Source: Campylobacterales bacterium
Lineage (GTDB): Bacteria > Campylobacterota > Campylobacteria > Campylobacterales > Sulfurimonadaceae
Direction of reading: 5' to 3'
DNA length: 64,000 nucleotides
NCBI GenBank assembly: GCA_026390075.1
Contig: JAPLGP010000031.1
Location: forward strand, 1 to 64,000
Shown piece by piece: positions 45,662 through 57,238 of this stretch. The position numbers were made by a program, and so were the translations under genes. The notes beneath the pieces were generated by a model. That model saw nothing but the letters and a program-made list of their open reading frames with translations. It was not told the DNA's origin and searched no databases. Each line of letters opens with the position of its first letter. Within the stretch, counting starts at the first letter, position 1.

Positions 45662-46363
45662 CTAGTGCTCGTCAACAGCGATTGCGCCACCAAGATAAAC
45701 ATAAGTAAGCATCATAAAAATGAAAGCTTGTAAAAATGCCATAAAAGTAAGTAATGCAAAAGGAACCATTGGTAAAACCCATGGAGCAAGCATAAGTATT
45801 ACCATCAAGAACATATCATCACCTTTTACATTTCCAAAAAGACGGAAGCTTAATGATACTAAACGAGAAAAGTGAGAAACAATTTCGATTGGGAACATTA
45901 ACCAATATAACCACCAAACAGGTCCTAAAAAGTGTTTGAAATACTTTACAACACCTTGACGACGGATACCTTCAAAGTTATAGTAAACAAATACAACTAA
46001 AGCCAAAGTAAGTGGCATTTCTAAGAATGCAGTTGGTGCTTCAAACCCTGGAAGAACACCAAGTAAGTTAGCAATACCAACAAAAAGACCTATTGTTGCT
46101 ACAAGTGGAAGATAACGACGCGCTGCTTCTTGACCCATAACATCTGTTCCCATTTTAAGAACGCCTGAAATGTATGCTTCCATAACATTTTGAGTTCCCT
46201 TTGGAACAAGCTGAAGATTTGACATAGCCATTTTAACAAGCAACAAAGCGATACTCGCAGATAGTAGCATATGCGCTATGTACATAACCATTTTATATAA
46301 TTCTGGATTTCCATGATGAGACAATCCAAAAACTGCACTTATAAAAGTAAATAACTCAGGCAT
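45662..46363 (-). CDS. atpB: F0F1 ATP synthase subunit a
   Basis: 233 residues, six helices, with the essential Arg in LSFRLFGNVKGDD and the C-terminal FMMLTYVYLGGAI. Forms the proton half-channels against the c-ring. As in other Campylobacterota it stands apart from the F1 operon. Confidence 0.95.
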   Translation of the reverse strand: MPELFTFISAVFGLSHHGNPELYKMVMYIAHMLLSASIALLLVKMAMSNLQLVPKGTQNVMEAYISGVLKMGTDVMGQEAARRYLPLVATIGLFVGIANLLGVLPGFEAPTAFLEMPLTLALVVFVYYNFEGIRRQGVVKYFKHFLGPVWWLYWLMFPIEIVSHFSRLVSLSFRLFGNVKGDDMFLMVILMLAPWVLPMVPFALLTFMAFLQAFIFMMLTYVYLGGAIAVDEH

Positions 46364-46448
46364 AAAAGCACTCCCTAGTCCTAAAAAATTACGAGATTAT
46401 AGTCAAAGCTTCATTAAACTTTTATAATAAACATAAAAAATTTACAAA

Positions 46449-47468
46449 TTATTTTAACTTTACATCTTTTGCAGTGAAGTTTTTGTTTGCAATACTTTCT
46501 AAAAACACAGTCGCATAAGAACCTTTTGGAAGCTCAAAACTTATATTCATAAGCCCAAAGTTTTTATTGTACTTCATAACCACGGCATGTGGATAGATGA
46601 TAGCTTCTCGTCTTTGTCCTTTTTCATACAAAAATTCATCATCATATTTTTCTTCTATCTCTCTTGCAGCGTCACGAGAACGGTACACATCTCTACCACA
46701 TAACAAGCCAGTAGGAACAACTTTTTTACTTTCAAAATCTTTTGTAGGAATATTTTTTGGTGTAAAAAGTTTGCCCTCACTTGAGAGGTAAATATCACCC
46801 TCAAGCAACATAAAATTGCCCTCATTTTTTTCTCGGCTCAAAAGCACTCTCTCTTTGAGCCAATCGTTAAAATGGACACTTTGATAAATCGAGATTAAAA
46901 AAGATTTGAGTTTTGCATCTTTGACATACAAATCACCCGCTATCATCTCTTTTGCCTGTTCTATCGAATCATTATCGCGACCAAATCTTTGATATCCAAA
47001 GTAGTTAGGAATCCCTGATTTTTCAGCTTTTTTAGCCAATTTTTCAATCTGTCCAGCTTTAATATCATCAATGTCAAAAAGGTTTATGCTAAATTTGTTT
47101 CCAGCCAAATCACCCATTCTGATAGAGTGTGTATGTCTTATAGTTTTGAGTATTTTTATCTGTGGATGCTTGAATTTTTTAAAACTGTTTTCATATTTTG
47201 CTTCTACAGAAATATATTGCGTTGTGGTTGCATGTTTATCTTTAAGCCCAGCGTAGCCTATCTTCTCAGCAGGTATATGTAAAAACTCTGCAAAAATTGC
47301 TATCATATCCCAAGTGGTGAGTTCTACTTTTTTTACATGCAAAACTAGAAAATTTCCATTACCCTTAAATGTGGCATGTGGAATCTCATCGACGATAAAA
47401 TCTTTTTGTGTCTGCACAAAGTCAAAATGAATGGGTTTGTTATCTTGTAAATATTCTCTTGATTTCAT
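46449..47468 (-). CDS. truD: tRNA pseudouridine(13) synthase TruD
   Basis: 339 residues. The catalytic-Asp motif GYAGLKDKHATTTQ and the later NYFGYQRFGRD and FMLLEGD motifs are present. Modifies U13 of tRNA-Glu. The 11-mers at 46584 (variant ending GAT) and 47373 are both read as PHA. Confidence 0.95.
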   Translation of the reverse strand: MKSREYLQDNKPIHFDFVQTQKDFIVDEIPHATFKGNGNFLVLHVKKVELTTWDMIAIFAEFLHIPAEKIGYAGLKDKHATTTQYISVEAKYENSFKKFKHPQIKILKTIRHTHSIRMGDLAGNKFSINLFDIDDIKAGQIEKLAKKAEKSGIPNYFGYQRFGRDNDSIEQAKEMIAGDLYVKDAKLKSFLISIYQSVHFNDWLKERVLLSREKNEGNFMLLEGDIYLSSEGKLFTPKNIPTKDFESKKVVPTGLLCGRDVYRSRDAAREIEEKYDDEFLYEKGQRREAIIYPHAVVMKYNKNFGLMNISFELPKGSYATVFLESIANKNFTAKDVKLK

Positions 47469-47477
47469 ATTCTCTCT

Positions 47478-48323
47478 TTATAGTTGTAAGAGTTTTAATT
47501 CTCTTGACGCGATAGCTATATCTTTTTGTATAGCCTTTTTTAATTCTGCTAATGACTCAAATTTTTCATTGCCTCGTATGTAAGAAACAAAACTTATACT
47601 TGCCTTCTCTTTGCAAAAAACCTCGCCATCTAGAATGTGACTCTCTATAGCAAATGAGCCATCCGTCGTTACTCTATGCCCAACAAACGATACTGAAGGA
47701 TGGTAATGTTCCTCTTCATCAATGCGAGTAAGTGTCACATAAACACCCTCTTTTGGCGTTAAATATCCACATGCCGTAATGTTTATCGTAGCAACAAGTT
47801 CTTTTTTTCCGATTCCTTGACCACTGATATGCAAACCATTTATGGTGTAATTATGCCCTAAAAATGCGTTTGCACCTTTGATATCGCCTATTTGAAGTTT
47901 CGCTCTGATTTTATGTGAATGCACAGAATCGCCCTCATGTGTCACCTCATCGATGACTACAACCTCGCCATCAAAAAGCGTTTTAAGGCTCTCGTACGAA
48001 TACTTTCGATTTTTACCAAAATGAAAATCATACCCCACAACTATCTTACACAGTTTTGGAAATCGCTCTTTGAGAAGAGCCAAAAACTCCTCTCCACTCA
48101 AATGACGAATCGTATCCAACTCTATATACATAATCGGATAATGCGAAAATTTTTCTCTCTCTTGTTTAGGTGTGAGGTTCGCATATCCCGTCTCAATAAC
48201 GACGATAGTTCCATTTGCACCCAAAGCATTAAAAAGATGCTGATGCCCAATATGCATCCCATCAAAACCGCCAATTGCGATTGCTGTACTCTCTTTTTTC
48301 AAATAACTTTTTCCTTCATTCAT
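47478..48323 (-). CDS. ribF: Bifunctional riboflavin kinase/FAD synthetase
   Basis: 281 residues. N-terminal FAD synthetase with AIGGFDGMHIGHQHL; C-terminal flavokinase domain (GYLTPKEGVYVTL). Makes FMN then FAD. The 11-mer variant at 47765 (ATCCACATGCC) is read as TACGYL in the flavokinase domain. Gap to higA 6 bases. Confidence 0.92.
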   Translation of the reverse strand: MNEGKSYLKKESTAIAIGGFDGMHIGHQHLFNALGANGTIVVIETGYANLTPKQEREKFSHYPIMYIELDTIRHLSGEEFLALLKERFPKLCKIVVGYDFHFGKNRKYSYESLKTLFDGEVVVIDEVTHEGDSVHSHKIRAKLQIGDIKGANAFLGHNYTINGLHISGQGIGKKELVATINITACGYLTPKEGVYVTLTRIDEEEHYHPSVSFVGHRVTTDGSFAIESHILDGEVFCKEKASISFVSYIRGNEKFESLAELKKAIQKDIAIASRELKLLQL

Positions 48324-48329
48324 CTCTAT

Positions 48330-48623
48330 CTATGCAACTCTTCGTACAATATTTTGTATATTTTCTTTCTCTTTTTCGTAGGTTTTATACAAATCATAAG
48401 CGTTTTGCAGATTGAGCCAAAACTGCGGAGTAGTGCCAAAATACTCTGCCAACTTCAAAGCCATCAAAGAGGTTATGCCTCTCTTTTCATTATAAAGTTC
48501 ACTAAGAGTTTTTATACCTACTTTTAAATCATGCGATAACTGAACTTGTGTCAAATTCAAAGGCAAAGCAAACTCTTCTCTTAAAATAATTCCAGGATGT
48601 GTACTAGGTTTTATTACTTGCAT
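48330..48623 (-). CDS. higA: HigA-type antitoxin
   Basis: 97 residues, HTH_XRE family of the VapI/HigA group: HPGIILREEFALPLNLTQVQL, then a long helix-turn-helix and FGTTPQFWLNLQ. Binds and neutralises the HigB toxin and represses the operon. Second in the operon, which is the reversed order typical of higBA. Confidence 0.92.
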   Translation of the reverse strand: MQVIKPSTHPGIILREEFALPLNLTQVQLSHDLKVGIKTLSELYNEKRGITSLMALKLAEYFGTTPQFWLNLQNAYDLYKTYEKEKENIQNIVRRVA

Positions 48624-48634
48624 GGTGCTCTTCC

Positions 48635-48919
48635 TTATTTGTGATAATCATCAATATAAACATCATAAGCATGGGAGTTTTCAAATCTAAAAATCACTCT
48701 AAACTGCTCATTTATTCTGATACTGCAAAAACCTTTTAAATTCCCTTGCAGATGTTCAAAACGATTCGATGGTGGCACTTTTAAATCTTTTTCTTCACAA
48801 GAAGCCTCAATCATATCAAGTTTTCTTTTGCCAACATTGTTCACTGCCTCAGAAAATTTCTTCTGATATGTACCATTAAAAAGTTGTTCTGTATATTTGC
48901 ATTTAAAAGATTTTATCAT
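48635..48919 (-). CDS. higB: HigB-type mRNA interferase toxin
   Basis: 94 residues of the RelE/HigB family: LKVPPSNRFEHLQGNLKGFCSIRINEQFRVIFRF region with the conserved basic residues, ending in DVYIDDYHK. Cleaves mRNA at the ribosome. First gene of the operon, just downstream of a palindromic operator. Confidence 0.92.
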   Translation of the reverse strand: MIKSFKCKYTEQLFNGTYQKKFSEAVNNVGKRKLDMIEASCEEKDLKVPPSNRFEHLQGNLKGFCSIRINEQFRVIFRFENSHAYDVYIDDYHK

Positions 48920-48928
48920 ATTGGCATG

Positions 48929-48945
48929 TTATCGTAATACGATAA
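48929..48945. promoter_or_regulatory. Palindromic operator candidate for higBA
   Basis: TTATCGTAATACGATAA, with perfect 8-base arms around one central base, 10 bases upstream of the higB start. HigA proteins repress by binding such palindromes at their own promoter. Confidence 0.6.
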
Positions 48946-48969
48946 GTTAGTCAAGAAAAGTACTCTGTA

Positions 48970-51667
<2,698 letters not shown>

Positions 51668-51699
51668 TTAAACATACTAAAGAAAAAGTTTAATCTCTT

Positions 51700-51710
51700 G
51701 GCATGTGGAT
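51700..51710 (+). repeat. DUS-like 11-mer (GAT variant) after the 113-residue gene
   Basis: GGCATGTGGAT immediately after the stop of the leftward gene at 51711. With the copy at 51645 (opposite orientation) it forms a widely spaced inverted pair between two same-strand genes. Confidence 0.8.
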
Positions 51711-52052
51711 TTAATTGAGTGTTTGAAATTCATGCTCTAAAATACTTTTATACTCTTCATAAATCGACTCAGGTGTTTTGTGATTTTTGTACATATGTAA
51801 AATTGCACGGATAAAATCAAGCGGATATTCCACTTTATGACCTGCATCTTTCTTTATAATTTCGCCAAGAACTTCATACATTTTTTCATATATTTCTGGA
51901 TTCTCGACCTTTAACTTATCTAAATGATCTTGAGCGAGAATCAACTTCGCGTCGTTAAACTCACCCCGTGCATTAATAGTTTTTCGAACTTCTACATACT
52001 CTCTAAGACATTTGCGGTGAACAACATAATCAGTAAATAATTCTATAAGCAT
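51711..52052 (-). CDS. Small helical protein of unknown function
   Basis: 113 residues, all helical, charged, no signal or membrane segment. His/Lys/Glu-rich (HLDKLKVENPEIYEKMYEVL). No motif that I recognise. It stands alone with a 120-base AT-rich upstream gap. Confidence 0.6.
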   Translation of the reverse strand: MLIELFTDYVVHRKCLREYVEVRKTINARGEFNDAKLILAQDHLDKLKVENPEIYEKMYEVLGEIIKKDAGHKVEYPLDFIRAILHMYKNHKTPESIYEEYKSILEHEFQTLN

Positions 52053-52172
52053 AACAACCCCTTGTAACCAATTTATTTGTTAGCATTATAAAACCAAAAC
52101 GAAGCAATAGTATAGCAATAGCTTATAAATTCATAATTTTTACAATCGAGTTTTTGAATCAAGCATTTTAAA

Positions 52173-53408
52173 CTAAATCTTAATATCGAGCCAACTCTTT
52201 TTTTGATAAATATACCAGAAAACAAGACCTTTGATAAGCGTTTCAATGTTCATAATAATAAAAATCGCAATAATTCCAAAGCCCATTTTATAGGCGATAA
52301 AGGAAGGTATAACTCTAAATATCCAAAGCGATGCGACATTGACATAAAGTGTAATTTTTGTCGCTCCCGCACCACGAAGAGCCGCCGAATAGACAAAAAC
52401 CAATGCCAAAGGAATTTGAGCCAAACCTACTAAAATAAGATAGGTCGAAGCCACTTGTATGGTCGCTCTGTCTTGTGTAAAAAAGCTTACCAAAAACTCA
52501 GGAAAAAGAATCAAACAAGCACCGACAAAACCCATAAAAACATACGCAACTCTGCCACTTATAATGCCCATAGCAAAGGCTCTCTCTTTGTCGTTTGCAC
52601 CTAAACTCTGACCCACCAGAGCCATTGCCGCTATCGCAAAACCAAATCCTGGCATAAAAGCCATTCCCTCGATGCGAAGCCCGACTTGATACCCAGCCAA
52701 CTCCGCAGTTCCATAATAAGCGATGATGGCTACAAAAAGTAAAAAAGAGAGACTCGAAATCCCTCTTTCTAGCGCCGCACTCCATCCCACATACCAAGCT
52801 TTTAACAAATCTTTTATTCGAATGACTGGAATAAAACCCAGCTTGGCATGTGGATTTTTTATAAGAAAAGAGTAAGAGACAACACTAAACAGATACGCTA
52901 TCAAAGTTGCATACGCCGCACCCTCGATGCCATGCGCCCCGAAACCGAAATGTCCAAAAATAAAAACATAGTTTAAAAAAGCGTTGAGGGCTGCTGCAAA
53001 AAGTTTGATGTAGAGTGAACTTTTTGTATCTCCCGCGGCGGAGAGTGCGTTGTACATGAGCGTATCTAAAAATATAAGAGGCATTCCACATGCCAAGATA
53101 CTAAAAAAAAGTCCGCCTTGATGCACAACTTCAGGCTCTGCACCCATTATTTCATAGATAAATTCACTTCCAAAATATCCGCCAACAGCTACAAAAACGG
53201 ATAAAAAAAGAGCAAAAATTCCAAGCGAATAGAGCAAAGCCGAAGCTCTTTTTTTGCGACCCTGCCCGATAAAACGAGAGATAAGTGCATTTCCGCCAAC
53301 CACATAAAGTGTCATCAAAACATTCACAACCATCATAAACTGCATACTCATACCAACGGCGGCAAGGGCGTAAACGCTCACATAACCGACCATTATCATG
53401 TCTATCAT
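52173..53408 (-). CDS. MATE-family multidrug exporter; true N-terminus lies further upstream
   Basis: 411 residues from the first ATG, polytopic, with the MATE pattern (MIDMIMVGYVSVYALAAVG, GGNALISRFIGQG, and a repeat in the second half). The same frame stays open to about 53501 and encodes a typical MATE first helix (VFSLAIPAALKHLVDILQ) before that ATG, with no ATG, GTG or TTG in it. So translation must begin at a rare codon or enter by frameshift from the upstream 91-residue gene at a T7 tract. Exact 11-mers at 52845 (GAT variant, read PHA) and 53084 (read ACGM). Confidence 0.85.
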   Translation of the reverse strand: MIDMIMVGYVSVYALAAVGMSMQFMMVVNVLMTLYVVGGNALISRFIGQGRKKRASALLYSLGIFALFLSVFVAVGGYFGSEFIYEIMGAEPEVVHQGGLFFSILACGMPLIFLDTLMYNALSAAGDTKSSLYIKLFAAALNAFLNYVFIFGHFGFGAHGIEGAAYATLIAYLFSVVSYSFLIKNPHAKLGFIPVIRIKDLLKAWYVGWSAALERGISSLSFLLFVAIIAYYGTAELAGYQVGLRIEGMAFMPGFGFAIAAMALVGQSLGANDKERAFAMGIISGRVAYVFMGFVGACLILFPEFLVSFFTQDRATIQVASTYLILVGLAQIPLALVFVYSAALRGAGATKITLYVNVASLWIFRVIPSFIAYKMGFGIIAIFIIMNIETLIKGLVFWYIYQKKSWLDIKI

Positions 53409-53491
53409 GATTTGGAGTATATCGACGAGGTGTTTGAGTGCGGCGGGGATTGCGAGAGAAAATACTTTTTTAGTATCCGCAGAGATTAGTC

Positions 53492-53767
53492 TTAAAAAAA
53501 TTGTGCTACCTCTTGCATCGTTGTTATCAGTTCCTCTTTTGTCTCAAACTCAAGAACTGTTCTATTTTTTACATCTTCACTTGGCTGCGTAAAATCAAAA
53601 ACCAAAATATAAGAAACAAGTTTCACCTTATCGCCATAAATCTCCGTCCATTCCAAGCTCATTTCTGCAACTTCCCCGTGCATATCTACAATCACAGCGG
53701 GATAAAGTCTAGTAATTTTTGAGAGCTCTAAATCGCCCTCTTTTGAATTATAAATCATATTTTTCAT
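53492..53767 (-). CDS. 91-residue protein of unknown function overlapping the MATE gene
   Basis: No signal peptide. Mixed alpha/beta, acidic (ending EELITTMQEVAQFF). Its stop lies in TTT TTT TAA, a U7 slippery run. A -1 shift there would continue into the MATE frame without a gap. Family not recognised. Confidence 0.6.
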   Translation of the reverse strand: MKNMIYNSKEGDLELSKITRLYPAVIVDMHGEVAEMSLEWTEIYGDKVKLVSYILVFDFTQPSEDVKNRTVLEFETKEELITTMQEVAQFF

Positions 53768-53855
53768 TAGTAAACTTTTTGTAAATTATTTTTTCGTATG
53801 GTATCTAAATGATAATTAGCTTTACAATAACCACTCAAAAAAGTTTTTATTTCCA

Positions 53856-54098
53856 CTACTCTTTGTTTAATGTTTTACTCATGTCGCCTCTTTGCATCTT
53901 TATAAACGCCAAAAAGCCAAACAAAACTCCAATAATTATGGAAATAATACCCCAGATATCATCCCTTTGATACGCCATAATCACCCAACACGAATCTGCA
54001 AAAAGATAAACAATTACAGCTTCATAAATCTTGCCTTTATAGGTCAGATACGCACCGATATTTAAAAGTATTCCACCAATAAAAGCAAAAGACATCAT
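53856..54098 (-). CDS. Small membrane protein with three helices
   Basis: 80 residues: helices at about 3-20, 26-43 and 48-66 and a short basic tail. The segment SCWVIMAYQRDDIWGI recalls PnuC-like or small multidrug proteins only loosely. It overlaps the upstream MFS gene by 4 bases, so they are translationally coupled. Confidence 0.6.
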   Translation of the reverse strand: MMSFAFIGGILLNIGAYLTYKGKIYEAVIVYLFADSCWVIMAYQRDDIWGIISIIIGVLFGFLAFIKMQRGDMSKTLNKE

Positions 54099-55300
54099 GT
54101 TATATCTTTAATATTTTGAGTTTTAAGTATCCAAGCAAAATAGAGCGCACCGATAAAAAATCCAAGCCCAATAAGCACAGTAATAAACTCTAAAGAAAAA
54201 CCATTTGTTGCAAAAACACCTATCATCAAGGATGTCACTGCAGCAGAACTTAAAAAGAGCATGTCGTTATACGCCACAATGCGTCCATAATATTTTTTTT
54301 CAATATTTTTTTGCAAAAGTGTATAAGTGTAAGACCAAAGTGTTGTTGTAAAAAGTCCAACAATTACACTTGCAAAAAGTGAAAGATAAAAGTCGTGCAT
54401 CATAAAAGCCCAAAACCAAACTGCAACTGCTTGAAATATAAAAATAAAAACTATGCGTTTGTTATTTATCCAAGACCCCAGCAGTATCGGTCCTATCACA
54501 AGACCAAGCGCTCTTGAAGCGTGTAAAAGTCCAAGGGCTAAAGAAGTTGCAATGATAGAAGCATAGTATTTGTCAACCATTAAAGCTACAAGCGCATCAA
54601 ATGCAGTAAGCCCTACAAAAGCGTGAACAAACATAAGATGTATGGCATGTGGAAATCTTTTTAAGTACCTGAAAGTATCTCGCATCATCTCTAGTAAATT
54701 TTCTTTGCTTTTTATAAATTCTACTTTTATATCCAATTTATAAAGCAGAGAAAAACCAAAAATAAACATAAAAGCGTCTAAAACAAAAGCAACTTTTACG
54801 CCGAGCATATAAACCACAAAACCACTCAGAGCCATTCCTAAAGTATAAGAAAACGACCAGATGATAGAGTGAATTTCATTTGCTTTTTGTAGTTTATCTC
54901 CATGAAGTATTTTTGGTAAAAGTGACATTTCAGCTGTAAAGTAAAAACTCGCAGCCGCCATTTTTATAAATATAAGCGTATATAACAACCATAAATCATT
55001 TATAGTAGTAACAAAAACTAAAAAGAGTGTTGCTACAATTTCTATGGCGATAAGAGATAACATCAATTTCTTTGGCTTCACACTATCTATGATAGAACCT
55101 GAGAGTGGTGCTTGAATAACTCCTGCTAAAAAATGAAGCATAGCTGTAAATGCAATAACTTCAGGAGCTACTTTCATATCAAGCAAAAGTGTATAGATAG
55201 CAACATTGCTAAACCACGCGCCAAAGTAAGTAATAAGCTGAATAAGAGAGAGTTTTCTTAAGATATTTTCTGATTTTAGTAATTTAATATATTCATTCAT
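54095..55300 (-). CDS. Major facilitator superfamily transporter
   Basis: 401 residues with about 12 helices. It starts LIQLITYFGAWFSNVAIYTLLLD, typical of the enterobactin-exporter/Bcr-like MFS_3 group, and GSIIDSVKPKKLML is the loop 2-3 motif region. Substrate unknown. An exact 11-mer at 54644 is read as PHAI in the central loop. Confidence 0.85.
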   Translation of the reverse strand: MNEYIKLLKSENILRKLSLIQLITYFGAWFSNVAIYTLLLDMKVAPEVIAFTAMLHFLAGVIQAPLSGSIIDSVKPKKLMLSLIAIEIVATLFLVFVTTINDLWLLYTLIFIKMAAASFYFTAEMSLLPKILHGDKLQKANEIHSIIWSFSYTLGMALSGFVVYMLGVKVAFVLDAFMFIFGFSLLYKLDIKVEFIKSKENLLEMMRDTFRYLKRFPHAIHLMFVHAFVGLTAFDALVALMVDKYYASIIATSLALGLLHASRALGLVIGPILLGSWINNKRIVFIFIFQAVAVWFWAFMMHDFYLSLFASVIVGLFTTTLWSYTYTLLQKNIEKKYYGRIVAYNDMLFLSSAAVTSLMIGVFATNGFSLEFITVLIGLGFFIGALYFAWILKTQNIKDIT

Positions 55301-55374
55301 GCGTGCAAGATTATCATAAATTAATAGTAGTTAAGACACATAAAATAAAAAACGGTAAAAATAGTATCTATTTA

Positions 55375-55402
55375 TTTAAGTTATTTTTTTATTCGTCGAT
55401 AT
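55375..55402 (+). promoter_or_regulatory. Possible sigma-28 (FliA) promoter for flaG
   Basis: TTTAAGTT then, 12 bases later, GTCGATAT, close to the FliA pattern TAAAGTTT-N11-GCCGATAA, about 40 bases before the flaG ATG. This fits a late flagellar gene. Confidence 0.45.
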
Positions 55403-55440
55403 CTAGTCTATAAAAATTCTTTAAATATGAGGGGTAGGTC

Positions 55441-55836
55441 ATGGATGGCATAGCAAATGTTGCAAGACAGCAACAATCTCAAATGGGTTCTACAGAGGTT
55501 CAAGGAAGAGCGACTCAGCAAACGGCAAAGGCAGCACAACAGGTTGAACAACCTAAGGTTGATCTTGTAAAAGAGATGCAACAAAGTACAACGAAAACAA
55601 GTGAAAAAATAAATTCAAAAGAGCAAGTAGAAGATTTAGTAAAAAAACTCAATCATGCTATGGCTCCTATCAACACAGACTTAAAGTTCGGTGTAGATCA
55701 ACAGAATATATTTTATGTTTCAGTAATTGATACAAAAACAGACAAAATGATTAGAAGGTTTCCAGCAGAACAAGCAGCTGATTTTCTTCCTAAAATGCAA
55801 GAAGTAACTGGAATTTTATTTGATTCAAAAGGGTAA
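55441..55836 (+). CDS. flaG: FlaG-family flagellar protein
   Basis: 131 residues. Gln/Thr-rich N-terminus, then the FlaG core: LNHAMAPINTDLKFGVD, FYVSVIDTKTDKMIRRFPAEQAADFLPKM, ending GILFDSKG. FlaG influences filament length. Here it is not followed by fliD as in many species, and no other filament genes are near. Confidence 0.92.
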   Translation: MDGIANVARQQQSQMGSTEVQGRATQQTAKAAQQVEQPKVDLVKEMQQSTTKTSEKINSKEQVEDLVKKLNHAMAPINTDLKFGVDQQNIFYVSVIDTKTDKMIRRFPAEQAADFLPKMQEVTGILFDSKG

Positions 55837-55851
55837 TCAATGCCCTTTTGA
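55825..55851 (+). terminator. Stem-loop terminator of flaG
   Basis: Perfect 9-base arms TCAAAAGGG and CCCTTTTGA with a 9-base loop that contains the stop codon, followed 8 bases later by a run of Ts. Confidence 0.55.
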
Positions 55852-56006
55852 TACAAATATTTTTTTTCTCAATTAAAGTATTGCTTGTCGTCCTTCGTCC
55901 ACGACATTGTCTCTGTGTCATCATCAAATAAATTCCTTTCTAACTCTTATTTAATCTCTTTTATAGTAGAATCGCGCCAATTATTTTGCTTACAAGGGTT
56001 TTTTAC

Positions 56007-57227
56007 ATGAAAAGAAATGTTAAAAAAGTAGTTTTAGCGTATTCTGGCGGTTTAGATACAAGTGTTATTTTAAAATGGCTTCAAGATGAATACAAATGTG
56101 AAGTTGTAACTTTTACAGCTGACATCGGACAAGGCGAAGAGGTTGAACCTGCTCGCGTTAAAGCACTTGCACTCGGAATTAAACCTGAAAATATTTTTAT
56201 TGATGATTTAAAAGAAGAATTTGTAAAAGATTATGTATTTCCTATGTTTAGAGCAAATGCAATTTATGAGGGCGAATACCTTTTAGGCACTTCTATTGCA
56301 AGACCACTTATCGCAAAAAGACAAGTTGAAATCGCTCACATTACAGGTGCGGATGGCGTAAGCCACGGTGCAACTGGAAAAGGAAATGATCAAGTACGAT
56401 TTGAAATGGGCTATTTAGGCAAAGATTCAACTCTCACTATCATTGCTCCATGGAGAGAGTGGGACTTAAACTCAAGAGAAAAACTTTTGGCTTATGCAGC
56501 TGAGCATGGCATCCAAATCGATACAAAAGGCAAAAAATCTCCTTACTCTATGGATGCAAATCTTCTTCATATCTCTTATGAGGGTGGAATTTTAGAAGAC
56601 CCAAATGCAGAACCAGAAGATGGCATGTGGCTTTGGACAACAAAACCTGAAAATGCTCCAGATATTGCTGAATACATTGCAATCGGCTATAAAAATGGCG
56701 ACCCTATTTCACTGAATGGCGAAGAGTTAAGTCCTGCAACTATGTTGGCAACTTTAAACAAAATTGCTGGAAAACATGGAATCGGTCGTGCGGACATCGT
56801 TGAAAATAGATTTGTTGGTATGAAAAGCCGTGGATGTTATGAAACACCAGGTGGAACTGTTATGTTAAAAGCGCACCGTGCGATAGAATCTCTCACGCTT
56901 GACCGTGAAGAAGCGCATTTAAAAGATGAGATGATGCCTCGTTATGCAAAACTTATTTACAATGGTTTTTGGTTTGCTCCAGAGCGTGAAATGCTTCAAG
57001 CTGCAATCGACAAAACACAGATCAATGTATCTGGTACAGTAAAACTAAAACTTTACAAAGGAAATGTTACAGTAGTTGGTCGTGAATCAGAAAATTCACT
57101 TTTCAATCCTGAGTATTGTACTTTTGAAGAAGATTCGGTTTATGATCAAAAAGATGCTGCGGGATTTATTAAACTCAATGCTTTACGCTTTATAATTGCG
57201 GGAAAAGCTCGTAAAAATAAAAAATAG
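56007..57227 (+). CDS. argG: Argininosuccinate synthase
   Basis: 406 residues from ATG 56007-56009 (AAGG site upstream; the ATG at 55986 has no support). ATP-pyrophosphatase loop [29 protein letters not shown] and the C-terminal citrulline/aspartate-binding region are intact. Joins citrulline and aspartate in arginine synthesis. GGCATGTGGCT at about 56621 is a near-match in the conserved DGMW and not counted. Confidence 0.96.
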   Translation: MKRNVKKVVLAYSGGLDTSVILKWLQDEYKCEVVTFTADIGQGEEVEPARVKALALGIKPENIFIDDLKEEFVKDYVFPMFRANAIYEGEYLLGTSIARPLIAKRQVEIAHITGADGVSHGATGKGNDQVRFEMGYLGKDSTLTIIAPWREWDLNSREKLLAYAAEHGIQIDTKGKKSPYSMDANLLHISYEGGILEDPNAEPEDGMWLWTTKPENAPDIAEYIAIGYKNGDPISLNGEELSPATMLATLNKIAGKHGIGRADIVENRFVGMKSRGCYETPGGTVMLKAHRAIESLTLDREEAHLKDEMMPRYAKLIYNGFWFAPEREMLQAAIDKTQINVSGTVKLKLYKGNVTVVGRESENSLFNPEYCTFEEDSVYDQKDAAGFIKLNALRFIIAGKARKNKK

Positions 57228-57238
57228 AAGGAACTAAA

